NCBI GenBank assembly: GCA_963971405.1
Contig: OZ020491.1
Location: 21,508,855 to 21,572,854, forward strand
Direction: 5' to 3'
Source of the DNA: Psococerastis gibbosa
Lineage: Eukaryota; Arthropoda; Insecta; Psocodea; Psocidae
Length of the DNA: 64,000 nt
The position numbers and the translations under genes are program-made. The notes under the pieces were generated by a model that saw nothing but the letters and a program-made list of their open reading frames with translations, was not told the origin of the DNA and did no database searches. Positions 1 to 12,800 of the stretch are shown one piece after another. How positions within the stretch are numbered: the stretch's first letter is position 1; every line of letters starts with the position of its first letter.

Positions 1-471
1 ATTGTGTCCAACCTAAAAAAAAAAAAAAATTAGGACTGACAAGGTTCAAATCTTACTAAAGGAATGCAAAAAGATAAGATTTTAAAGAACACGACATTTT
101 TTCGTATAACTGGTTGCTATGCAGGCAGTCAAACTGGTGCTCTGGTGCAAACTGGGTCATACGGTCTCGAATGTCCTCCGAGCGTTGGCTAAAGTAAGTA
201 TTTTTGTTCTTAGTGCCGTGTGAGCATCAACTCGGGACCACTTCATAAACTCCACCAGGTCGGTTGCCATCACCTTGAGCTCAGCACTAGTTGTTCCCAT
301 TTTCTCGGCCAGTTGTGAAAACCTTTCTTCGAGTGTTGGAAGGGCCACTGCCGCCCTAGGTCAGCCTCCGCGTGATCCTTTCTTCTCCCATTCTTTGGAC
401 ACCATCGAAAATTTTCCTACTTGGTCTAAAGTAAATGAGTCTATTAGGTAATACATTTACTGAAATAGTAC
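1..471. other. Itpr intron (partial)
   Basis: Intron after coding exon 19. It holds a 63-codon minus-strand ORF (157-348) that resembles nothing in the IP3 receptor and nothing I recognise. No repeat is identifiable. Confidence 0.5.
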
Positions 472-871
472 CTCTTTGGGGGACGCAGCAGAGTCCGGGT
501 CCAAATCAAAATCCGCATCGTCATCATCATCATGCAGTCCCTCCTGATGGAACGCCCGACATGCGACGTCGACCAGCTGCTGAGGATTCATATTGTACAG
601 AATCCGCTCGGCGTTTTCGCCGTCGCCTCGTGACTCCATGATCGCCAGCAGCAGCTTACTCGCGTTGTTCTTCAGCTCCAACACCAGGTCCATGCGCGCC
701 AGGTCCAGCGGCTTAATGTCATTGAGAATGAGAGCGGTAATTATGTCCAGGCCATTGCTCTCGTGCGTCGCTATACAGTTCTGATTGTCATGGCATGGGC
801 CCTGGCAGTATTCAGTCAATGTCTCCAGCGTTTGGTTGATGAGGCTCACGTTGTTTTCGTTGATGTACAAG
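472..871 (-). CDS. Itpr: Itpr coding exon 19 (residues 1984-2116), last one in the window
   Basis: Begins [20 protein letters not shown], contains [20 protein letters not shown] and [17 protein letters not shown], then an acidic stretch with [13 protein letters not shown] and AASPKE. Donor is GAG|GTACTA at 471-470; reading through it soon leaves the family sequence. The transmembrane pore exons must follow to the left of this window. Confidence 0.94.
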
Positions 872-3800
872 CTGCAACAACGGAAATAATAAAACAGTTC
901 TGGTTTTAATCAATTAATGCGTTATTAATCAGTTAATGAAATTAGGCGCCCATTCCACCGACCGGCTAGGGCTATTTACAAAAACAGTGACGTGGTAGCA
1001 GACATTTAAGACTTAGGCGGGGTTTCCACCGACCTCGCATTGCAGAATTGACGGAAATGTTTATTTTCCTCTATGCCATAGTTAAAATTGATCAATGATC
1101 ATACAGTAAAATCACAAACAAACAAACTATGGGATATGTTAAGTACAAACATTTTAATAGATTTCTATAAAAAGAAAAATTCTAATTTCCGTCGATGTCA
1201 TTTGCATTCTGCAATGCGAGGTCGGTGAAAACGCCACCTAAGTCTTGAATGTCTGCTACCACCGCACCGTTTTTGTAAATAGTCCTAGCCGGTCAGTGGA
1301 ATGGGCGCCTATAGGAATAAAATAAATTTTCATTTTTCTGCTTATTCATAAGTAAGCAGTAAGCATGCTTGACTCTTATCTGTACTTGGTTAAGTCATGC
1401 TTTCACCCGTTTAATTGCGTTAATGGTAAGCTCGTCTCAGCTTGTCCATTATCGCTTGTAGCCGAAGTAGGTTGACATCGAGGACGTGTATCAGTTTGGC
1501 AACGACCAAAAATTCATGCGGAAGCAATACCAATCAATAATTTCAGAGAAATAGCAATGAGGGGCAAGGTTCAATGGGTCACTACAAGTAGGCTTACGTC
1601 AATTCGAACCCCTAACATTATAACAGTGTTTTTGGGACATTTTGACCAAAGTATATGAAACCATGGCCAGCATGTACTGTAAGTACTGTGCGAAGTTATC
1701 ATCTAATGTTTCTTCTGTTTTTGCTTTGTTTAGAATGTATACAGCATATAAGAAACCGACCATCCGAGCAATTAGGGGGGGGGGAGGCTTAGAGTAAATG
1801 CGACTACTATACCTTTAACTATCGTTGATATGTACAGTTAGGTCATTGAATATAAACACTATAACAGTGTTATATATTCAATGGTTAGGTGTAAGAAAGG
1901 GACCATAGACCCTAATCTCGCTGTATCTACATAATTTTTTTCTTCAATTAAGACTTTTATATATATTATTATTACAAAAATAGGGAACAGACAAATTGTA
2001 ACAATTGCTTGGTTTTTTTAGTTCAATTGTACGAAAAATTGCAAGACCGCAGTATTAAGTATTAAGTAACGCCATGAATAATAATCATTATAAGCTTACC
2101 CAAGAAGACCCAAGCCACCCGTAGTCGATCCACAAATACAGTCCAAAAACATGAGCGTCTCGCTGACCAAATTATAATTCGTCTTATTATTTTGATTTCG
2201 CAGAAGATTTTGCAAGTCCGGATTATGGTTTTCACACAGAAGTTGAAGAAAGCGTAAAACGGGCTGAATGACTAAAATTTTGGACGAAAGTTTATTGCCA
2301 TCGTCTCGATCGCGCTGCCTCTCCAGTTTTTCGGATAGGGCTTCCTCGAGAGCGCCTCCCGCAGAAAGTGCGAGACAAGGCTCGTCCCCGGCCGATAACT
2401 GTTTGGCAACAGCGTAGGCCTGACTTGTGCTAAGGGCTGCAGTGCCTAGCTCCGTATGAAGCGCTTCACTGACGAAAATGCCGTTCTGTTTGTTTCGCTT
2501 CTTTCTCACCTGCAACAATATTTCATTTATTATTATTTGTTTATTTGGAAAACATATTACAACAGGACATATTCCTTAGACACAATACATGTACCAGTGG
2601 GCCTACTACGGCGGTTATTTTTAATCCTAACCTGGGATTAAAAATGTAACCAAGATTATTTTACAATAGAACATTTATAACTCTAGGAATAAGTTAATAC
2701 CTAAAGAAATAGTGGGTCTAGTATGGTGACTATCTCCAACCCGCTCCGGGGCTTAAAAAGTAAACGGAACCATTTTAGGCACTTTGCCCCTCAATATTGT
2801 CCCGTTTACATTCCCAGCCCCAGTGGGCCTACTATGGCGATTATATTTATCACTTATGTAGCTTACACAGGGTTTACAATGTTTCAAATGCTTGGAAGAG
2901 AAGAAGAAGGAGTTCCTGTTAAGCTCTCTCATTTGCTAGCTAGCAACTTACCTTGTCGGTATCCCGCCCAGCATCCTTATCCATGTTAGCGTTTGCAGTC
3001 ATATCTGATGTGTTAACCGACACCGTGGTTTTTATTTCAGCTTGTGCATCTTTCATTTTTTCAAAGAATACCTAAAAAAGAAGTAAAAATTATAAATGCC
3101 TGCATAAGGAGGAACCTCCTCTGTTACGCCAGTAAAGGGAGAGAAAAAATTGAGAAAGTGCTGATTATTCAGGACTGAGAGACTTTTTGTTATCAATTAT
3201 TGTTATCAATAAGCCGCGATATTAAACTAACCAGTAATTTCACATTTCATTTCTTAGAAATTGAAACAGGATCACCACACAATATATACCGTGTTTTGTT
3301 AAACCTAATCCAAATGATAGTATAGTCCACGCAAAATGAGAAAAGTATGGACATGGAATGCGTTGATTCTATGCAACACTGTAAAAATATTCTTTGCACA
3401 ATTTTTGTTATGCCATGCATCCAATGCAACAAGGTAACACAAAATTGGGTAAGGAATATTTTTACAGTGTTGCACAGGATCAAAACATTGCATGTCCATA
3501 CTTTTCTCATTTTGCGTGGACTATACATGAAACCTTAAATTATTAAAATCTAAACGTCTCAAACTAACCTTGAAGAACGACTGACTAAGATCGCCGCCAA
3601 GTAGTTTCGTGTGCATACTCTTTTGTACGACAGGGTTGCCACCCTCCAGTAACGCTATACCGAGCTCGACAGCTTCTGAGAAGATGCTGGGTGAGTGCAC
3701 GGAGCGGATGACTAGCTCCACGACCAGGTCAGAAGCGCCTTCGCGGTCCAGATGGCTTTGAACTTCGTGCAACGTCCTGGCCGCCCTCGCGAGAACTTTG

Positions 3801-6800
3801 GCGCCAGGCCCATGGGAGATGGGAATGTGCTGAGATGATTGTACCTGCACTGGGTCCATAGCTGCGGAAAAATAACAATTTTAATTAAACATACCGTAAG
3901 CTACGATCTTACTTACTTTACTTTATCCAACGCCCATCCGTGGCTGTTCGACGCCATTCGACGCCAAGCTTCCCTGTAGCGATTTGTCATGTCGTGTGTA
4001 GGGTGGGTTAAGAGTGTACAGCCCGTAGGAAAGTGGCAGTCCGAAATTTAATCCTTTTTATTTTTGTTTAATTAACTAAGCATGTTATTAAATATTTGGC
4101 TCGTCAAAGTTGTAGAAGACTACTTCATGCATCATACAATAAGGTATTTTTAGCTATCGAAATTGTAGTTTTTTTATAAAATGTTTTTATAAATTTTACG
4201 TGAAAAGTTATTGGTTATGAAATATTTGCATGTTTCTGAAAAAAAGTACAATTTCGAGAATTAAAAGTATCTTGGGCGGCTATTCCACCGGCCAATTTGC
4301 TTCACTAATTCACTTGTGTTTTGAGATTTTTGTTCGTTTTGTTTTAAGGAGACTATTATGTAGATACTTAACTATTATAAATTAAGTTATAATATGGTAG
4401 CAGACATCATTAATAAGTCTCTACCATATTACAACTTAATTTATAATAAATAAGTTAAGTATCTACATAATAATCTCCTTAAAACAAAACAAACAAAAAA
4501 TCTCAAAACAAGTGAATTAGTGCAGCAAATTGGCCGGTGGAAAGCCGCCTTATCATATGATGCATGAAGTAGTCTTCTACAACTTTGATGAGGCAAATCT
4601 TTGATAACATGCTTGGTTAATTAAATAAAAAATAAAAAGTAATAAATTTCGGGCTGCCAATTTCCTACGGGCTGTACACTCTTAAACAAAAACAGTAAAA
4701 TTTACGTTTAAATATTATTTTATCTAGAGAGAAAGGGACGGAAGAACCAGCAATTCAACCATTAGTTGACATCAGTGGTGTGAGTTTTTCTGTATTTATT
4801 CAAGTGGCTGAAGATGTTGCTGTCTCAGGTTTAGGCTAGTAACCGATGGCGAAATTTTATCAGATACGAATGAAAAATCCCTTTCGGCTCGTAGGGAGAC
4901 CCTGATTTTCCTCTGCGCTACTTACGCTATGCAAATAAAAGAACCGGTCCGAGTTTACTCGAACATGCTTTCTAATTTATCAACATTAGTAGATCTTCTT
5001 CTTCTTCAGCCAACGCCCGTCCTTGGCTGGTAGGCCATTTGACGGCACCTCCTAATCTTCGCCCATGCTTCCGATGCTGTATAGCGGGCAGGTGCCGTCG
5101 ACGGTGAGACCAATCCGGTGCAGGTGGCGTAGCCGGTGTTGAAACGAAAGCGCACAAAGAATTCAGATCTCTTGGCATTGGTACTGGCTAGGTTTTTCCG
5201 ATTCAAGACTTCGTCAAGGCCCTTTTGTTTTGGTGTTGACTGTGGTGTCAATCTGGTTTCTGGTTCGATTCAGGGCCAGAGTTGCAGTATGTTGGTCTAG
5301 CTCTGCCCCCTACTTGGCTGGTGCATCGGCTTTATTATTGCCTTGGATACCTACGTGGCTAGGAACCCACTGTAGGAAGACGACCCACCCAGTCGCGATG
5401 ACGTCCGCTAGTTTCTCTCGGCATTTGATTGTGCCAATTGCTACTTAGCGCTGTTATTGCTGCAATCTAGCACAAAAATTAAGACTTGTTTTGTTCCATT
5501 CATACTGCTTAATCGCGAGCTGAAGTGTCTTGATAATACTAGTATTTAAACCTAGCAAAAAAACTTGACAAAGCATCATCACCTGCGACGTTACGGTCCT
5601 TGCATGTCCTTGAGTTCTATACAGGAGAGATGGGACATTCACCCCGACAAGGTTAATTTTTTTTTAATCTACTTGTAAAGGTTAATGGCAATGCTGTAAT
5701 ATTATTTAACCAAGGGTTTGTTGGACTTATATTTCCTGCTGGGTTAATGGTCATTTGAGACATTGAGTCAATTAGGGAGGAGCCTGCCAATGGCCTCCAT
5801 CCTAATTGTTCGATGACTGTGAGGCCTCTGCCACTAATGACTATTAACACAGCAGGCAATGTAAGTCCAACTAAGCCTTTATTAAATAATCTTTTTTGAA
5901 TTTTTGCTTCCACCTGCCACGTCTTCTTCGGCCTTGGGCACTTCCAAACATAAACAAATCCTTTCGTGGCTACAAGGCGTCCTTTGATTGGTTGCACGAC
6001 GACGCGCCATTTACCTAAGCTCGGACTGGTCGTATAAGAAGTGGCACCAGAAATATCCATGGCGGGAGAGAATGTCTCATCCCTCCTACATAGATCTCTA
6101 CCAAGTCCCACTGAGATGTTACTCCACGTCATCCAACCACCTCATTCGCTGCGGTCTCAGCTGTTTTCTTCCTCCAGAATTAGGGTGGAACGCGGCTCCT
6201 GTTTGCGGCACTCTAATGGGGAGACCAAAGCTTCTTATAAGAGCACTCCATTCATGGACAGCCATACACTTCAGTTTTGGATCTTAGGAACAGAAACATT
6301 AAAAATATTTACCTTGCCTTCCGAAATAACGGATCAGAAGTGCAGACCTCAACTGGTCCCCTTTGTCGCCATACTCTGGATCAATTACCATCATTTCTCT
6401 GACAGTTCTCAGGACTTTCACACATAATTTCTCTTCCTTCTCCTCCAGTAACTTTTGTGTGTGTGAAATCAGTCTTCGAATAAAACCGCCATTCTCCGAC
6501 TTTTGACGAGCTTCTGTGCCTATACAAAAATGCTTCAAATTGAGATAATTTTACATAGTAGATTTAATACATTGATACCACAAAAAACTTACGCTACGTA
6601 ATATTACCGAGAAAAAAAATTAGTTTAAGCTATAGGCGCTTAAGTGACAATTTTTACGAAAATTCCTGTGTAGGTACTTGTTCCTTCAAATGTGTATACG
6701 CATACGGGCCATATCGGGCCACGTCGAAAGAAGGCAGCCGAACGACCTGATAAAGCGAGTAAAACATATCGAAGCTAGGGGAAAAATTAGACAAGGATGA

Positions 6801-9800
6801 CCCAGGGTAACGGTAGAAGCGAAAGTCCGCCAAGACCTCAGGATTGTAGGAGTAACTTCAGACGAAGCACAGAATCACAAGGAGTGGAAGGGAACCTGCC
6901 GTATCGCTGACCCCACCTATGGATAAAAGCGAGGAAAAAATAAGTAAAAGTAGATACGCGGATGCTGCATACCAACCCTACCTTTAGTAAATAGAATCGC
7001 TGGACGGTACAGTATATCAACAAGCAAAGACAGTTCAGCTTGGACTAAAGGCTTCAACTGCTCCTCAAGCAACGAGACAATATCTTGCAGTCCTTCGATG
7101 ATGCTTCTGTCTATACGCATCAGTGTAGATTGGCTTCTTTCTATTTTAGGGGTCTTCGCAGCTTGAAGCCACTTGCTCGTCTGTCTGGTCAGCATGGCTG
7201 TTTTTGTTGCAAACATGGCGTTCACCTGAAAGAAGACAACACACCGTTAAGTAGGTAACAAGGACATAACAGTTCCGTTCTTAAGGACGTTGGTACTTAG
7301 TTACTTAGTGTCATGCAACAACCCCAACCATCAACAGAGCAGTGACAACATCCAGGACAGCGCAAACGGCCTTAACAAGTTGAATTCACCGGAACAGAGC
7401 CTATTAAAAACTACAGCAAAGTTGGTAGTGTGCATAGCGTTGGCAGGGTAACATGGTGGCACATGATAACCCGCTTAGGCAGTCTAAGTGTGGGTCCTGG
7501 TCGCCTCCGAATTGATCGTGTGCCTTTCTATGTTCCCCAAGTGGTTTGGAATCCACTATAATCAGGAGGTCCATCCTGTCAGTCAACTCCCTGAGGTGAT
7601 GAGTCTGCCACTAGGTCGCGATTCTTTTCAGTTCCCTGCACAGGCCTAGCAGCATCTTTCATCTGCTACGACTGGTCGACATCGAGATGGACCTGAGCAG
7701 ACCTCGGTGTCCGCGACTAGCATCGAAGGGCGCCACGGGGAATGGTAATAATACATTAATAATCTATGATATAAAACCTAATGTACACACCTGGTTCTCC
7801 AGGGCAGACGGAATGGCAATGTTTCTTGACTTGGCGACTTCACTCAAAGTACGGATGCAATTGTCAACATTGAATCGTTGTGCAGGTGTTAACCAAGAGC
7901 ATTGGGAAAGCCGATAAGTTGTCTGCAAAAACAAAATTAAAATATTCGCTACTGTGGGATTATACACTTAATTGTAAGTTTTAAGACTGAGTGCGCGATG
8001 GCTGAGACTCACAGAAACGTGCTGGCTCTTTCATTATTTTTTTAAAACTTGGTACGGCACACAGCTGGTCAACATTGGAAATAAGAGTCTATTCAAACAT
8101 AGTGTAAATCTCATATTTTTACATTTGAAAAGTCCTACTGCATTCCACATCCATGCCCTGGGTAATTTTACTTAATAGCTTTCAAAATTGTATTTTTTTT
8201 CAAACTGGCCTACCTGCAATAGCTTCCCAAACACAGGCTGCCTTCTCTGAACAGTAGTACTTTGATCCGAAAACGGGCTACCAAAGAATGCAGAAATGAC
8301 AGTCATGAGCGCTCCCGTCACATAGTTGTCCAGAGCTGAATCAGTGCCTTTGCGGTCAGAGCCGGAGCAGGCAGCAAGCCCGATATCTACGAGGAACGAC
8401 TGTTCGAAAAGTGTCCACATATGCGACGAGTTGTACATTTCTTTCATTTCTACCTCAGTGTCAATGTAGCAGTGGTTTAGAAAGTTCATGTAGGCTTCTT
8501 TTACCTAAAATAACAAACGAAAAATTGTTAACAACTTTTAGTTTGGCTTATCCAACCATCCTGTACTTGACAGCTGAATCTTTTGACGCCTAGCACCCCA
8601 GTAGATAAAGAGATCCTGATATTCATTGGAAGACAGGGGCCCATTAACTACGCCCTCCGTAAGCGCTGCTGAATGATGGCCGGTCACCTATGGAAAACCA
8701 GAGGGCCATGTGGGCACGAAATAATAAACGCCGACTACCCAAGACAATACACGGCACTCAACCACTTCTAACAGAAATAATTAGATTACTCGTAACTTCG
8801 TGGTATTTCATTTTAATAAACAAAAAATACAAAAACTTTTAGTTTTAGAAACACTTGTTATAACAACCCGAATTAGTAAAACCCAGTAGTAGAATGGTTG
8901 GACACACGTCCCAGGCCACGGTGTGGGCCCATAGGACAGTGGACCTCCTGATTATAGTGGATTCCGAACCACTTGGGAAGAATAACAGCAGCCAATAGAG
9001 CATATTTTGCCAACCTAAAATTGCTCAAGTCAAGACTTATCTCTAGAGCCACAAAACTACGAATATACAAAACCCTTATAAGACCATTTGCAACATACGG
9101 ATCGGAAACCTGGAATCTCACTGTAAACGATGCCAACAAACTACGTGTACTCGAAAGAAAGATAATAAGGAGGATATATGGACCCCTTTACGAGTACGGA
9201 GAATGGCGTATAAGAAACAACGATTAAGGTGGCAGGGACACGTTGTAAGGATGTCTGAAGAACGCATGCCACGAAAAATGTACAAAGCAAGCATGACGGG
9301 AAGACGACTGCCAGGACGGCCAAGAAACCGCTGGAAGGACGAGTTAGAGAATGACCTTCGCGAGTTGGGAGTCTCCAGATGGTGGAGCGTTGTGCAAAAC
9401 CGAGAAGAATGGAGGAGTGTTGTCGAGCAGGCCAAAGCCCACCAAGGGCTGTAGAGCCGGAAGAAGAAGAAGAAGAACCACTTGGGAAACACAGTGAAGT
9501 CACACGATTAGTTCGGAGGTGACCAGGACAAGTCCTACCATGTTTCCCTACCGGCACTGTGCACACGACCAAGTTATCTGCATCTTTGAACCTGCTCTGT
9601 TCCGCTGGATTCAACATGGTATGGCGGCCGGCCCTAGTAAAACCCAAATAATAGTTAAGAAACTAACTTTGTTAACATTTGCATCTTCTCCTCGAGTTGA
9701 GCAAGTCTCCAATCGCAGATAAGATGTAACTGTGCTAGTGGGTTTCCCACTGTAGATGGCAGTTCCTGCCGAAAGCGCTCAGGGTTTTATTTTTAACACA

Positions 9801-12800
9801 AGTGGGTTTCTTAGACAAATTTAATTTCTTAACGATTATTTGGGTTTTACTAATTCGGGTTGTTATAACAAGTTCTTCTAAAACTCTAAGTTTTTGTTAT
9901 TATTTGTTTAACCACTTCTAAGATGAAAACAACACACTAGTTAAAAGTCAAGGCTTCGAGACATGGTGCTGACGCAGGTGGGGAGAAATGAGCAACTGTT
10001 GACTTGTTCCCATCCTTGGTTAAACAAGAAAAGAGGCAATCGTGGAGGGAAAAGTGTAAACATCAAAATCTCAAGAAATATCAATCGTAAAGCTGTCAAA
10101 AAGAACAGTACAAACAAAAGAAATAAAGAAATGTTTCTGAGCATTTTGATGCATGATATGCACCTCTTTCTACCACAGATGGGCCACAATTATTGAATTT
10201 GATTTTTACATAAAACAATTGGTGTGGTACCTAGTCTCGTGGCTAATTGGTGTTAGTGAAAGCGTGTGAAGTGTGTGACGACTATCATTGTAAATTGTAT
10301 AATTGTAAATATAAATTAATAAAGTGTATGAACATTGTTTCCCTTTCCGCCAAAGCCCTATTGGACACGATAAAACTACAATAACAACTTTAAATTGAAA
10401 AATTACACTGCCAAGTACCTCAGGAATGCAGTCCGGGTGTGACACCATAGCCACGATATCATCCAACGACAGAAGGCTGTGGCATTTAATCTCAGTGTAC
10501 ACGTTTTTACCCATGGTACAGCACGCCAAAAGTTTCACCAATTCCACGTGGTATTTCAACGGGCTACTTTCGTCCATGCGATGTCTTCCCTGTCGCATAA
10601 GTTCGACGAAATGGTTGAAAGAAGCCTGCAACAAATAGTTATAAACAGTATTAAATTTTTATAGCCAACTGAAAGTAGCCGTTAGGTCAGAATCCATGAG
10701 CTATAATTGAGGAGCATGACGTATGCAAAAGGCGATGTCACAAAAGAAAAATACCCTTTGAGTTGGTGGTATCACTGAAATCGTCACATTGACTGCTACA
10801 AAAAAGTAGGTAATAATGTTTCTAATGCATGTCCTATATTATATATTAAAATATATTAATTAAAATATTACATCCCATAATGTAGAAGCATTTAGCTTTT
10901 AGAAGTTTCTCCTGCATTTACAGTTACATTTGACAAATAGCCTTTTGCATACATGCTCCTCGTTTATTCTACCAGTAAGCAAATACCGATTTCACCAAAA
11001 ACTGAACAGTCAGCTTACGTAAACATTAGTACCTAGCCAACTGGCATGCCTATGTACTACAACTAACGGGTAACCCTTAAGGTACCATGATGATGTTAAC
11101 TTACAATTGAGTTTTTGTAGTAGGCTCCCCCAAGAAGCAACTACCGCGCTACTGCTCTACCGGTATCAGTTTGCTGAACAACACGAATAGCCAACCCCAC
11201 TCAGCACCACACTATTGTATTTTCATACAAACAGGCATCGGGTAGGCAATTCAATTAAAAACATAAAATCTAGATAAATATCTCACCTTATCATTATAGA
11301 AGACAAGTACATCTTCACCAGCATTGATCAGCTCTTGCATAACCATGTCTTGACATTTTCTAATGAATTGTCCTTCAGCTTTGACAACAGTTTGAAGAAA
11401 CTGAAAATTATATAAAAAGAAATAGTACTTTAATAGGGACCTTGTGTCGAATTAAATAAATAAATAAATAAATACTGACTTTGTTTGTTCTATTACTAAG
11501 CCAACCTAGCGGAGTTAGGGCTATAAAGCCCTCTCTTACACTCAACTAGGAAGACCCGGGCCCGCCTGCTTTACATGCCCTCCGAAGCATGACCAGAAAA
11601 TGCAGCAAGTGTGAGACTCGAACCCACAACCTTACGGTGAAAGTCGGAGTCTGTACCACTACGCTACATGTCCTGATTAATGACCGCCGTAGTGGGAACT
11701 AACCATCCCGAAGTTCTTTTTGGCTCAGCCAAGTGTCAGTAAAAAGAAATAATGTGCTCAAAATAAATTACAGTTTGCCCTATTTCTAGAATTGCATTAT
11801 TACTGGAGCAATTCTATGTAGCTCTCTTTATATTTGACTATTAACGGTAGGTAGCATAAGCCGGCATATGTTTGTATAAATATTACCGCACGCTAAAACC
11901 ATCAAGTAAAAGAAAATACTAACCTGAAGATATTGAACATGTCTGCCATGTGTTTCGATGCAATGAATAAAATGCTGAATCACCTTCTCGCAAACTTCAT
12001 TACACAGAATGGAATTGTCCTGAAATATAGCACACACCGTCTGCGCGTCTTGTATGCCAGGATTCATAAACAAATCCAGTTGTTTGTGCAACAAGAGCTG
12101 ATTCTGCTGGTTCCGCCAGCAGAAATTCTGCAGAAATTGATGTGCCAAATGCATAATCTTCGTCATTCGTACATCTTCATTTTCATCGTATGGCACTTGC
12201 AACAGATCCAAAACCACAGTGTGCACTCCGACATTACGTAACAGCCGCTGTTCGTGCTTTCTCGGCTTAGCAGAAGACCCTTCTGTCGTACACAGCTTGT
12301 TCATTCGCAAAAGAATCTCCTGTATTTTCCTATACTCCTCAGCTTGCTCAGGATGCAGTGGAGGTCCAACATCTAGATCTAAATTGGAGCTGGACTTTTC
12401 CGAGCTAAGCGATGAAGACTTCTTTTTCGGCTCCGTTTTGTCTGATTTCTCAGTCGCATCATCATCGTCGTCTTTAGACTTCTTCTTCTTCCCGCCATCT
12501 TCTCCAGTTTTCGACTTGTACACCCAGAGCTCCGATTTTTCGACCGACTGGCGCAATACGTCGAGATCGGCTTTGATCTGCTTGTAGGACTCAACGTCGC
12601 TGTCGGATACCAGAAGTTGGACCTGTTTGAACGCTTGCAGCACCTCCTGCCGCTGACTGAAGTGTCTGAATAACAGATGCAGCGAACCGGACACGAGAGC
12701 TGGGTAATCATGCATTGTGAGTAGGAGGAGTACTCTTAGGAATGTTTTACCGTCTTTTCCGTCTAGATCCAAATTGTCTATGTCTTCAGTTATGCCAAAA

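Larger units (their letters stand above)
8760..9921. mobile_element. Foldback element Q, host of a three-level nest
   Basis: Flanked by a 12-base duplication AACCACTTCTAA (about 8760-8771 and 9910-9921). Arms share TTGTTATAACAACCCGAATTAGTAAAACCCA in opposite orientations: left about 8815-8885, right about 9830-9905. A related half-copy is at 61585-61790. The left arm is interrupted by SINE G. Lies in the intron between coding exons 11 and 12. Confidence 0.75.

Noticed and set aside
157-348. 63-codon minus-strand ORF next to the last Itpr exon, considered as a further Itpr exon
   Set aside because: Its sequence has no similarity to the IP3-receptor segment expected after SPKE, and it lacks a matching splice phase.
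435-784. Plus-strand ORFs opposite coding exon 19
   Set aside because: Shadows of the Itpr reading frame; His- and Ser-rich composition comes from the acidic coding strand.
12219-12711. ORFs of 110-122 codons overlapping coding exon 9 in other frames
   Set aside because: Shadows of the lysine- and aspartate-rich linker; the real frame is the Itpr one.
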